A stretch of DNA of 64,000 bases, taken from assembly GCA_038106445.1 (NCBI GenBank), contig JAYODU010000007.1, positions 1 to 64,000 of the forward strand. The letters run 5' to 3'. This DNA comes from Pseudemcibacter sp038106445. Its GTDB lineage: Bacteria; Pseudomonadota; Alphaproteobacteria; Sphingomonadales; Emcibacteraceae. The notes under the pieces were generated by a model. The model saw only the letters and a list, made by a program, of their open reading frames with translations. It was not told where the DNA came from and did no database searches. Of the stretch, positions 43,644 through 51,854 are shown in pieces. Position 1 is the first letter of the stretch; each line of letters starts with the position of its first letter. A program made the translations under genes and the position numbers.

Positions 43644-43664
43644 TATTAATAATCATTATTAATA
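43644..43664. repeat. 21-bp AT-rich perfect palindrome
   Basis: Half-site TATTAATAAT (43644-43653), central C, and its exact reverse complement (43655-43664). The core TAATAAT-C-ATTATTA has the 7-1-7 layout of Fur-family boxes, with one symmetric difference per half from TGATAAT-N-ATTATCA. It lies 58 bases after trkH with no strongly supported gene directly downstream. It may be a regulator site or simply an AT palindrome; no T-tract follows, so it is not a terminator. Confidence 0.5.
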
Positions 43665-43842
43665 AAATATAACAATGAGCCGTAAGACAGTAATGAATAG
43701 CAGAGCCAGCCATTATCACTTTATTGGTCATTTTAAACGCATAACGAATGATCCGGACAAGCAAGCCAGGCATATACCAAATAACAAGGGTTAACTTAGG
43801 AGTTTGCTTGTGAAATTTAAAAATAGTACATCAGGGATGGTT

Positions 43843-44664
43843 CTAATGGCCAAAGCCGGCTTTTGCGGTCATGATAAGTGCGCCATTTGTGGTTCTTGCT
43901 TCAAGTGCGGTGCAGTCTTCATCAAGCACCAGTATTATAATTTCATTATCAACAAAGGCGGGGGCATTTCCCCGAAATTCAAATGACCGCATGTTTTTCC
44001 CGGGACGTTTTTCCTGCGCTAAATTCATAAGCCATGTAGCGATCAGCGGTCCATGCACCACCAGACCGGGGTATCCTTCTGTTCCGCAAGCATATTCCTG
44101 ATCATAATGAATACGGTGCCCATTAAACGTAATCGCCGAATACCGAAAAAGCTGTGTTGTATCCGGCGTTACAGATTTTTTATAAATATGGAATGGCAAA
44201 TCTTCGGCTGGGGTCTGTTTAAAGGGAACAGCGTCCCTGTAAACAATGGTCTGATTTTCACTTATCAGTACTTCATCATCGCTTTTATAATCATGCGTCA
44301 CCGTTACAAAAACAAGATCACCTGATGCGCTTTTTTTGGTATCAGTGTCTGCGATGGTCGATATTTTGACAATATCCTGACCCACCGGAAGCTGTGCATA
44401 AAAATTAATCCTGCTGCCTGCCCACATGCGTCGCGGCAACTCTACCGGCGGTAAAAACCCGCCCTTTGCCGGATGACTATCAACGCCAAGCTGATCACGC
44501 GGAAGAGCTTCGTTGCCCAGCACATAATGAAGCCCGCTTAAAAGCCGTTCATCCACCACTCCCATGCCATTTACGGTAACATCAAAACGTTTAATCATTT
44601 CCGGGGTCAGCCGGTCGGTAATGATCTGTTTTTTTCCAATCCATGTTTTTATATAATTCATCAA
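43843..44664 (-). CDS. MaoC-like hotdog acyl-CoA hydratase/dehydratase
   Basis: 273 residues of the FAS1-like dehydratase/HTD2-like group (similar to mesaconyl-C4-CoA hydratase). It has an N-terminal hotdog with WAGSRINFYAQLPVGQDI, and a C-terminal hotdog with the MaoC hydratase helix region FRYSAITFNGHRIHYDQEYACGTEGYPGLVVHGPLIA. The Asp and His of that segment are the usual catalytic pair. It hydrates or dehydrates an acyl-CoA thioester. The start overlaps the acyl-CoA dehydrogenase gene by four bases, so the two enzymes likely act in one beta-oxidation-like pathway. Confidence 0.82.
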   Translation of the reverse strand: MMNYIKTWIGKKQIITDRLTPEMIKRFDVTVNGMGVVDERLLSGLHYVLGNEALPRDQLGVDSHPAKGGFLPPVELPRRMWAGSRINFYAQLPVGQDIVKISTIADTDTKKSASGDLVFVTVTHDYKSDDEVLISENQTIVYRDAVPFKQTPAEDLPFHIYKKSVTPDTTQLFRYSAITFNGHRIHYDQEYACGTEGYPGLVVHGPLIATWLMNLAQEKRPGKNMRSFEFRGNAPAFVDNEIIILVLDEDCTALEARTTNGALIMTAKAGFGH

Positions 44665-45824
44665 TATGACCTAGGCAATTTAAGAACATGTTCTGCTATG
44701 TAGGACAGGATCATGTTGGTTGAAATTGGCGCAACCTGATAAAGCCGTGTTTCACGGAATTTCCGTTCAATGTCATATTCTTCTGCAAATGCAAAACCGC
44801 CGTGAGTATCAACACACATATTGGCCGCATCCCATGCCGCATCAGCCGCAAGCATTTTTGCCATGTTTGCCTGCTCCCCGCAGTTTTCACCCTCTTCATA
44901 AAGATCACATGCATGATGCACCATTAGTTCCGCCGCGCGCATGACGGCATAACATTTGGCAATGGGAAATTGTATACCCTGATTTTTTCCAATGTGGCGG
45001 CCGAACACTTCACGTTCATTGGCGTAATTTGTTGCTTTTTCAATAAACCATTTCGCGTCCCCGATACATTCTGCGGCAATCAGAATACGTTCCGCATTCA
45101 TTCCTGAAAGTATAAATTTGAATCCCTTCCCTTCTTCGCCGATAAGGTTTTCGGTTGGCACCCTAACATTATCAAAAAATATCTCCGTGGTCGCGTGGTT
45201 CATCATTGTACGGATCGGTGTAATGGTCATTCCATCTTTTTTGGCTTTGTTCATATCCAAAATGAATAAGGATAGTCCGTCCGTGCGTTTACTGACATCT
45301 TCTTTTGCCGTGGTGCGCGCCAGAAGTAACATTAAATCCGAATGTTCGGCGCGGCTCGTCCATACTTTTTGCCCATTAATGATGTAATGATCACCATCCC
45401 GTTTGGCAAATGTACGGATTGATGTGGTATCTGTGCCGCTTGCGGGTTCTGTTACGCCGAACGCCTGCAACCTAAGCTTTCCACTGGCAATTTTTGGTAA
45501 ATATTTCTTTTTCTGTTCGTCCGACCCGTGACGAAGCAATGCCCCCATGGTGTACATCTGCGCATGGCATGCGGCGCCATTTCCCCCCTGCATCTCAATT
45601 TCTTCCAAAATTGCCGCTGCCCCGCCAAGTGGCATTCCCGCACCACCATATTCTTCGGGTATCAGCACGGATAAATAACCCGCCTTCGTAAGTTCATTCA
45701 CAAAATCAGCCGGATACGTAATATCACGATCATGTTCGCGCCAGTATTTCCCCGGATATTTCCGGCACAGCTTTGCCAGCTCGTCCCTGATATCCTGATA
45801 TTTGTGGTTTTTAAATAAATTCAC
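44661..45824 (-). CDS. acyl-CoA dehydrogenase
   Basis: A 387-residue FAD enzyme of the ACAD family at normal length. The FAD and substrate motifs include LQAFGVTEPASGTDTTSIRT and IINGQKVWTSRAEHSDLMLLLART near residues 115-165, and the C-terminal signature THGGFAFAEEYDIERKFRETRLYQVAPI, where the Glu of AEEYDIER sits near the usual catalytic base. It introduces a double bond into an acyl-CoA. It is operonic with the MaoC-like hydratase (four-base overlap). Chain length and substrate are unknown. Confidence 0.93.
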   Translation of the reverse strand: MNLFKNHKYQDIRDELAKLCRKYPGKYWREHDRDITYPADFVNELTKAGYLSVLIPEEYGGAGMPLGGAAAILEEIEMQGGNGAACHAQMYTMGALLRHGSDEQKKKYLPKIASGKLRLQAFGVTEPASGTDTTSIRTFAKRDGDHYIINGQKVWTSRAEHSDLMLLLARTTAKEDVSKRTDGLSLFILDMNKAKKDGMTITPIRTMMNHATTEIFFDNVRVPTENLIGEEGKGFKFILSGMNAERILIAAECIGDAKWFIEKATNYANEREVFGRHIGKNQGIQFPIAKCYAVMRAAELMVHHACDLYEEGENCGEQANMAKMLAADAAWDAANMCVDTHGGFAFAEEYDIERKFRETRLYQVAPISTNMILSYIAEHVLKLPRSY

Positions 45825-46043
45825 CTACAAATTCCCTCACTTTCTGGGATCAAGTATGCACAAGTTTTAAAATAGATAAAGTGTGAAAATAATCACTACT
45901 ACGTGCCATATTTTAGGCAATTTTTCCTATGACATTGTTTTTAGTCGTACTTAAAAGCGGGTTTTACCCTTGTTAAGCGCTATTGGCGACTGTATTATTT
46001 GCGTATGGAGTATATGTAATGAGAACTGCCCTTATCATCATTA

Positions 46044-46547
46044 TCATACCATTGGCATTTCAACACCTTTTAGGTTGTTATAAATTTGTTGAAGGCCAAA
46101 AAGTTCAAAATGATTAATCAGGAATGTTGAAACCAGAACAATTCCAAACCCTAAAAGAAGGCCAGCCCAAAGTATTAAAATCCATGTGCTGTTATCTGTC
46201 TGCCATACTATATCCGGCATTGGCTGCCAATATACATAAAGCACTATCAGGCATAAGCTGGACACCAGAACATATGTGCTACGTTCACTTGCCGGAGGGA
46301 CAATTTTAGTCCACTGTCTTTTAAAGCATTGCCGCGCCATTACACTATGTGTTAGTGCAAATAATGAAACCAGACCGACGCTGATCATTATTGATGTTCC
46401 TAGTGGCCCTGGCTGACCACTATCAATAGTCTTTGTTACATATGGCAACATGTCAAAATTACCCACAAAGGCAATTAAATACAAAAATGTGACGAAAAAT
46501 ATGACATAACTTGCTATGCCATATAAAAATATTAGAATTTTACCCAT
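46044..46547 (-). pseudogene. C-terminally truncated MddA-like methanethiol S-methyltransferase
   Basis: 167 residues matching the first two-thirds of MddA/NnrU-type membrane methyltransferases (normally about 250). Matching pieces are FFVTFLYLIAFVGNF, LFALTHSVMARQCFKRQWTKIVPPASERSTYVL and FGIVLVSTFLINHFELFGLQQIYNNLKG. The chain then ends in VEMPMV and stops. The missing part includes the Y-R-x-V-R-H-P motif that forms the SAM-binding active site, and it was not found in either reading direction of the 200 bases beyond. Four membrane helices remain. It is probably non-functional. Intact MddA makes dimethyl sulfide from methanethiol. Confidence 0.65.
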
Positions 46548-46682
46548 TGATGCTCCCCTTCAATGAAAAATGGTTCCCAAGATTTTGATTGTAAAAGTTA
46601 AGTTTTTAAAAGTAGGCTATTGATTTTTTATTGTTATTAAAAAAAATCCTGCCAGAAGTCTGGTTTAAAAGCAAACTGTGAC

Positions 46683-46709
46683 AAAAAAGGCGCCTCACAG
46701 GGCGCCTTT
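46683..46709 (-). terminator. rho-independent terminator of the dipeptidase gene
   Basis: Stem GGCGCC (46689-46694) and GGCGCC (46701-46706) around a six-base loop, extended by A-T pairs. Read on the minus strand it is followed by six T residues. It lies 25 bases after the stop of the minus-strand dipeptidase gene, the expected place for its terminator. Confidence 0.8.
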
Positions 46710-46733
46710 GAATAAAAATCCAGTAAAATTACT

Positions 46734-47804
46734 CTATCCTATTATTTTTTCGTATAAATTATAAACGTTGATCCCCATCACTTTTTCAAGCTGTCCTTCA
46801 GAAAGGCCGCGTGCTGCCAGGTTGTCCCATATCCATTCCATACGACGAGGGCCGTTAAGATCTTCAAAATAAAGCGGGTATTCAGCCGGGTCGATATGAC
46901 CTTCTTCAGCGAGCAGCTCCGCGATATATTCCTCTGACATTGTCAGACGTCGGTGATCCCGGTCTGACCCGATACATACATGATCAATGCCGCAGACATT
47001 TATCGCATGCATGATATGATCGATATAAATTTGGGTATTCTGGTCCGTCGTCACAAATGGTCGCATTTGAGTAATACCAACGACACCCCCCTTATCCGCC
47101 AATCGTTTCAGGATCGGGTCCGGTACATTTCGCGGATGATCATAAAGGCTTTTACAGCATGTGTGTGAAATGATAATCGGTTCTTTAGATGCGTTGATCG
47201 TATCCAGTGTTGTTGCTTCGTTTGAATGTGATGTATCAATCAGCATTCCAACATCATTCATTTTTTCCACAAGTTCATGGCCAAACATAGTAAGACCCGA
47301 TCCGTTTGGTTCTTCGCACCCTGAACCGGCCCAGTTTTGGTGGTTATATGTGATCTGGCTTGAACGAAGGCCCAGATTATAAAAAATATCCACATTATCC
47401 AGATCACGCCGGAAATGGGTTGAATTCTGGGTCAGATAAAATACCGCCATTTTGTTTTCGGCGCGTGCCTTGGCAATATCTTTTACAGTCGTTGTACGCA
47501 AATAGTACTGATTTTTACGGTCAAGAAATTCATTATATATAAGTATCCATTCCATGGTCAGGTCGTAGGCTTCCTGTTCCTGAACCTTTGGATCACAAAG
47601 TGTGATGCAGATCGCCCGCATCCCGGCTTCAAGCATTTCTTCAACCAGACTGTTTTCATAAACATCGCGAAGTTCACCCATGGCATCAAATATAAGTGAT
47701 TTTCCATTCCATGGATTCCCCCTTGCTTCCGCCCATGAAATATTCGGCAAACTTGCCATAAGCGGCAACGCCGTTGCCCCGGCTAAAAACTGTCTTCTGT
47801 CCAT
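46734..47804 (-). CDS. Tat-exported M19 (membrane dipeptidase)-family protein
   Basis: A 356-residue protein with a Tat signal (MDRRQFLAG, cleavage near WAEA). The mature part follows the M19 renal-dipeptidase TIM barrel: LIDTSHSNEATTLD, IISHTCCKSLYDHPRNVPDPI and HVCIGSDRDHR are recognisable. The N-terminal zinc motif H-x-D (usually DGHNDLP) reads FDAMGEL here, so two metal ligands are absent. It may form a mononuclear or non-peptidase variant. Relatives with this change exist in my memory but were not checked. It is followed by a good terminator. Confidence 0.8.
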   Translation of the reverse strand: MDRRQFLAGATALPLMASLPNISWAEARGNPWNGKSLIFDAMGELRDVYENSLVEEMLEAGMRAICITLCDPKVQEQEAYDLTMEWILIYNEFLDRKNQYYLRTTTVKDIAKARAENKMAVFYLTQNSTHFRRDLDNVDIFYNLGLRSSQITYNHQNWAGSGCEEPNGSGLTMFGHELVEKMNDVGMLIDTSHSNEATTLDTINASKEPIIISHTCCKSLYDHPRNVPDPILKRLADKGGVVGITQMRPFVTTDQNTQIYIDHIMHAINVCGIDHVCIGSDRDHRRLTMSEEYIAELLAEEGHIDPAEYPLYFEDLNGPRRMEWIWDNLAARGLSEGQLEKVMGINVYNLYEKIIG

Positions 47805-47908
47805 TTTATTCTCCCTGGATGTCTTTTTTTGCTGTAATAATCATAACAGTGCAAATCTTGAAATAACAAGCAAAATTGGTGTCACACATCTCAAATATAA
47901 TTAATCCA

Positions 47909-47938
47909 TTGACTCATGCCATGGGTATATTGTTATTA
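47909..47938 (+). promoter_or_regulatory. possible promoter of the amine oxidase cluster
   Basis: TTGACT (47909-47914) and TTATTA (47933-47938) are spaced 18 bases, about 70 bases upstream of the first amine oxidase start. The intervening DNA is AT-rich, and the leader continues with AACCTTAACTAACAAC. It is a consensus-type match only; the exact -10 is ambiguous among several overlapping A/T hexamers. Confidence 0.35.
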
Positions 47939-48009
47939 TATAACCTTAACTAACAACAATAATAAATAACGCACTTCACAAAAGTTATCTTTGGATTGGA
48001 GCATACAAA

Positions 48010-49596
48010 ATGAGCGAGCATACTAACAACCCGATTACAAAACGGGATTTTCTGCAAACCCTTGGAATGATTGGCGGATCAGCCGCCGTTATGACGGCAC
48101 TATCGGGTTTTGAACACAGCCTGGCATCGGATATGAAAGCCCCGCCTGCCCTTGCGACCATGGGAAACGGCAAAAAAGTAGTCATCCTTGGCGGTGGACT
48201 CGCGGGTATGGTTTCAGCACTTGAGCTTGGTAAAAAAGGATATGAGGTCGAAATACTTGAAGCGCGTGATTTCGCTGGTGGACGGACGAGTTGCTCAAGA
48301 AAAGGCACAAAGGTAACCCATGGTGACGGAACGGTTCACACCTGTGACTTTGATCACGGACAATATCTGAATCACGGCGCGTGGCGAATTCCGGGTCAGC
48401 ATCATTCAACACTTTATTACTGCCGTACACTTGGCGTTGAATTGGAAGTGATGCTCAATCATAGCAGCCAGTCCTATGTCTATGCGGACAATATAGAAGG
48501 TCCATTGAACAAAAAACGTATTCGCCGTATTCATCTTGAAAGTGACCGTAAAGGTCATGTGGCTGAACTGCTTGCCAAATGCGCGGCTGGTGGGGCGCTT
48601 GATGAAATGATCGCGAAAGAAGACGTTGAAAAGCTACTTACCTATCTGAAAGGCATGGGTCTTATCGACAATGAAACCTTTGAGTATCAGGCAAACCAGG
48701 TCCGCGGTTATTCAAGTTATAAAGGTGGTGGGGATAATTACGGAACCCTGTCTGAACCATACAGTCTTAGTGAAATTCTGAACGTAAATTTTGAAACCCG
48801 GGAACTAACATCGGATCATCCGACCTGTATGTTCCAGGCAAAGGGTGGCATGGATCAGATTTCTTTTGCGCTTCGTGATGCGCTTCCACGTGGTGTATTG
48901 AAATTAAACAAGGAAGTGACCAAAATTTCACAAACTGATGATGGTGTTTCCATAAATTATAAAGACACAAAATCCGGCAGAGAAATGACAACAACGGGTG
49001 ATTTCCTCATTTCTACTATCCCTTATGCCGTTGTAACCGAAATCGATAATGACTTTAGCCCAGAAATTATTGAAGCAATGAAAACGCCATCACCAAGTCA
49101 GGTTTCAAAATTTGGCCTTCAAATGAAAACCCGTTTCTGGGAAACAGAAGACATGATTTATGGTGGTGTTTCATCGACCAGTATGGCGGGTAATATTGCC
49201 TACCCTTCTGCGGAACTTCATGGCAAAAATGGTGGTGTGATTCTAGCATCATACCTGTTTGGTGGTCGTTCCACAGATTTCAATAAATTAAGTGTTGACG
49301 AAAAAATTGAATACGCACTTTCCATTGGAGAAAATGTCCACCCAGGACAATACCGTGCAAACTTTAACGGCAAAGCCGCCGGTATAGTCTGGGAGAATGA
49401 AAAATACAATAAATCCGGCTGGTCAAGCTGGGGTGGTGACAGCATCAAAAAACTGCCTGCCATCCTTAAAGGTCAAAACCGCGTGCTGTTTTCCGGTGAC
49501 TGTATTTCGCCACGCCTGTCTGGATGGATGGCCGGTGCGATCGAAGGTGCATGGATCACTATCGCGGAGCTTGACAAAAGAGCCGCACAAATCTAA
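48010..49596 (+). CDS. exported FAD amine oxidoreductase, paralogue 1
   Basis: 528 residues. The Tat-like signal ITKRDFLQTLGMIGGSAAV has Lys-Arg instead of Arg-Arg. The mature enzyme has the Rossmann FAD-binding segment VVILGGGLAGMVSALEL (about residue 57), the ribose-binding ILEAR, GGR, and the C-terminal FAD/substrate segment VLFSGDCISPRLSGWMAGAIEGAW. It belongs to the flavin monoamine oxidase group (NAD(P)/FAD-dependent), which oxidises amines or amino acids and gives imine plus H2O2 when O2 is the acceptor. It is the most divergent-looking of four tandem copies (NHGAWRIPGQHH). The substrate is unknown. Confidence 0.88.
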   Translation: MSEHTNNPITKRDFLQTLGMIGGSAAVMTALSGFEHSLASDMKAPPALATMGNGKKVVILGGGLAGMVSALELGKKGYEVEILEARDFAGGRTSCSRKGTKVTHGDGTVHTCDFDHGQYLNHGAWRIPGQHHSTLYYCRTLGVELEVMLNHSSQSYVYADNIEGPLNKKRIRRIHLESDRKGHVAELLAKCAAGGALDEMIAKEDVEKLLTYLKGMGLIDNETFEYQANQVRGYSSYKGGGDNYGTLSEPYSLSEILNVNFETRELTSDHPTCMFQAKGGMDQISFALRDALPRGVLKLNKEVTKISQTDDGVSINYKDTKSGREMTTTGDFLISTIPYAVVTEIDNDFSPEIIEAMKTPSPSQVSKFGLQMKTRFWETEDMIYGGVSSTSMAGNIAYPSAELHGKNGGVILASYLFGGRSTDFNKLSVDEKIEYALSIGENVHPGQYRANFNGKAAGIVWENEKYNKSGWSSWGGDSIKKLPAILKGQNRVLFSGDCISPRLSGWMAGAIEGAWITIAELDKRAAQI

Positions 49597-49606
49597 GTCT
49601 TGCGCA

Positions 49607-50047
49607 ATGCGCGTAATATTTAAAGGTTATGAGGCACGCGATAAAAACGCGTGCCTTTCTCTTTTTGATGAAAACTGTCCTGAGTATTTTGCCCCAAACG
49701 AAAGGACGGATTTTGAAAATTTCCTTGATAGCGATCCCGATGAATATCAGCTGTGTATAACAGACAATAAAATTGTTGGCGTTTTTGGCGTTATGCCTGA
49801 TGTTGATAATTCATGCAGTATAGTCTGGATTATGATTAGCGCAGCGGCACAGGGCAAAGGCGTCGGTACACAAATGATGCAATATGCCCTTGACCGCGCA
49901 AAACTACCAAACGTCAACAAAATATATATTGCCACCAGCCATGTTGCTTTTAAATTTTTTGAAAAGTTCGGTGCAACAATCATTAGTAAAACTAAGAATG
50001 GCTGGGGTCCTGATATGCATAGGATTGATATGGTAATCAAACTTTAA
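49607..50047 (+). CDS. GNAT-family N-acetyltransferase
   Basis: 146 residues. The ATG at 49607 is ten bases after the amine oxidase stop; longer upstream extensions overlap that gene and are rejected. The GNAT fold shows VGVFGVMPD strands, the acetyl-CoA loop AQGKGVGTQMMQYAL (motif A, about residues 83-97), and a C-terminal IATSHVAFKFFEKFGA. It is translationally linked to the first amine oxidase and may acetylate an amine produced or consumed in the same pathway. It is cytosolic, unlike the oxidase. The exact substrate is unknown. Confidence 0.82.
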   Translation: MRVIFKGYEARDKNACLSLFDENCPEYFAPNERTDFENFLDSDPDEYQLCITDNKIVGVFGVMPDVDNSCSIVWIMISAAAQGKGVGTQMMQYALDRAKLPNVNKIYIATSHVAFKFFEKFGATIISKTKNGWGPDMHRIDMVIKL

Positions 50048-50160
50048 GCTTACCATTTAGTCAATGATGGTCCTAAATTCTTCGAATTTTTATTTGTTAT
50101 GTTATATCAGATATGTTATTACCTAACAAAATGATTAATTGTACAAAATGGGACTGATAA

Positions 50161-51771
50161 ATGACTGAACAATTAAACAGTTTTGCCGGTATGAGCAAAC
50201 GCGATTTTCTGCAAAAGCTTGGCATGATTGGCGGATCTGCTGCACTTTATACCGCGATGCAGGGGCTAGATATGGTGCAGGCATCCGTACATGACAAACC
50301 GCCCGTATTATCCACAGAAGGAAATGGCAAAAAAATAATCATCCTTGGTGCAGGGTTAAGCGGACTTGTCACCGCACTTGAGCTTATAAAAAAAGGATAT
50401 AACTGTCAGGTGATTGAAGCCCGTGACCATGTGGGTGGACGCTGTCAGTCCGCGCGTAAAGGTAAGGTAATCGAAGAAGTCGGCGGTGAAACACAGGTTT
50501 GCGGTTTTGAACATAACCAGTATCTGAACATTGGCCCGTGGCGTATTCCCGCCGAACACAGGGCGGTTATTCATTATTGCCGCGAGCTTGATGTTACACT
50601 GGAACCAATGATCAACAAGGCAGTACACGCGTATTATTACAGCGAAAATATAGAGGGCCCGCTTAAGGGAAAACGTATCCGTCAGGTGGAAATTGATGTT
50701 GACCGTGCCGGTAATGTACAGGAACTGCTTGCCAAGGCCGCAAACAACGGTGCCTTGGATGAACATTTCAATACCGAAGACAAAGAACGCCTTCTTGAAT
50801 ATCTGGCAAGTACGGCCCTATTAGACCGCGATGAACTTAGCTATCGTGCCAACCGTGGACGTGGGTATAAAATTGATGCATATCCCGGTTCGGCACTGGA
50901 TGCGGGTGAATTATCGGAACCAATTGAGCTTGGTGAACTTTTAAAAGTAAAAATCGGTACCCGCTGGCATACAGCCGACCATCCGGCCGTCATGTATCAG
51001 GCAAAAGGCGGAATGGATCAAATCCCGTTTGCAATGCGTGATGCGCTTTCACCAAATACTGTAACTTACAATGCAGAAGTCATTAACATCGAACAAAGTG
51101 ATGATAATGTTGTCGTAACCGTAAAAGATATGAATAGTGGAAATGTGAGCACCGTTAGCGGTGATTTTGTTATCTCCACGATCCCCTTCTCGGTTCTTAG
51201 CAGTATTGATAATAATTTCAGTGATGAAATCAAGGACGCATTAAAATCCGCCACAAGTTCACCGGCCTACAAAATCGGTTTACAATTCACACGTCGTTTC
51301 TGGGAAGAAGATGACATGATTTATGGCGGATCATCATATTCCGATATGGACGGCCATTATGAAACAAGCTATCCGTCATCAAACCTGTTCGGAAAACAGG
51401 GGGATGTAATGCTGGCTAATTATAAATATGGTAACGGCAGCGTGGAACTTTCAAATATGACAGTGGCAGAACGGATTGAACATACGCTTGCGTGCGGCGA
51501 AAAACTGCATCCGGGGAATTTCCGTAAACATTATAACGGTCAGGCAATTTCAAAAGCATGGCATAAGGATCGTTTCGCCCTTGGCGGAGCATCCAGTTTC
51601 CGCAGTAACCGCCAACGTACGAAAAATATTCCTATCGTTATTAAAGGTGAAAAACGCGTCATTTTTTCTGGCGGCGGCATTTCGCCTTATCACAGCGCAT
51701 GGATGACCGGTGCAATCGAAGGTGCATGGCACATGATTGCAGAATTTGATAAACGTATGGTACAAATTTAA
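50161..51771 (+). CDS. exported FAD amine oxidoreductase, paralogue 2
   Basis: 536 residues. The signal is MSKRDFLQKLGMIGG followed by alanine-rich sequence. The FAD-binding IIILGAGLSGLVTALEL, GGRCQSARKG and C-terminal VIFSGGGISPYHSAWMTGAIEGAW are intact. It shares with paralogues 3 and 4 the blocks YLNIGPWRIPAEH, EGPLKGKRIRQVEID, LLEYL, DHPAVMYQAKGGMDQIPFAMRDAL and HPGNFRKHYNG, so these three form a closer subfamily. A strong terminator 12 bases after the stop separates it from the next copy. H2O2 and imine would be released in the periplasm. Confidence 0.88.
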   Translation: MTEQLNSFAGMSKRDFLQKLGMIGGSAALYTAMQGLDMVQASVHDKPPVLSTEGNGKKIIILGAGLSGLVTALELIKKGYNCQVIEARDHVGGRCQSARKGKVIEEVGGETQVCGFEHNQYLNIGPWRIPAEHRAVIHYCRELDVTLEPMINKAVHAYYYSENIEGPLKGKRIRQVEIDVDRAGNVQELLAKAANNGALDEHFNTEDKERLLEYLASTALLDRDELSYRANRGRGYKIDAYPGSALDAGELSEPIELGELLKVKIGTRWHTADHPAVMYQAKGGMDQIPFAMRDALSPNTVTYNAEVINIEQSDDNVVVTVKDMNSGNVSTVSGDFVISTIPFSVLSSIDNNFSDEIKDALKSATSSPAYKIGLQFTRRFWEEDDMIYGGSSYSDMDGHYETSYPSSNLFGKQGDVMLANYKYGNGSVELSNMTVAERIEHTLACGEKLHPGNFRKHYNGQAISKAWHKDRFALGGASSFRSNRQRTKNIPIVIKGEKRVIFSGGGISPYHSAWMTGAIEGAWHMIAEFDKRMVQI

Positions 51772-51783
51772 CCCAAGACAGGA

Positions 51784-51813
51784 AAAACCCGGCTTATTTT
51801 CGCCGGGTTTTTT
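51784..51813 (+). terminator. rho-independent terminator after amine oxidase 2
   Basis: A ten-base stem AAAACCCGGC (51784-51793) paired with GCCGGGTTTT (51802-51811), loop of eight bases and a six-T run. It lies 12 bases after the stop of paralogue 2 and 42 bases before paralogue 3. The third copy therefore needs its own promoter or readthrough. Confidence 0.88.
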
Positions 51814-51854
51814 ATTAAAAAAACAATTTAATTTATAAATATTAGAGACTTAGC

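Noticed and set aside
43675..43794. 39-residue plus-strand frame starting MSRKTVMNSRASHYHF after the palindrome
   Set aside because: No ribosome site and no recognisable family or membrane segment; could be random.
43804..43986. Plus-strand frame with several Cys (CAICGSCFKC) behind AGGAG
   Set aside because: It is antisense to the conserved C-terminus of the MaoC-like gene, whose own frame explains the sequence; the cysteine pattern is probably a by-product.
46019..46117. 32-residue plus-strand frame with a lipobox-like LLGC
   Set aside because: Very short, antisense to the MddA fragment, and without a family match; kept out despite a GGAG upstream.
50074..50093. AAATTC/GAATTT hairpin after the GNAT gene as a terminator
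   Set aside because: The stem is only six A/T-rich pairs; too weak to call.
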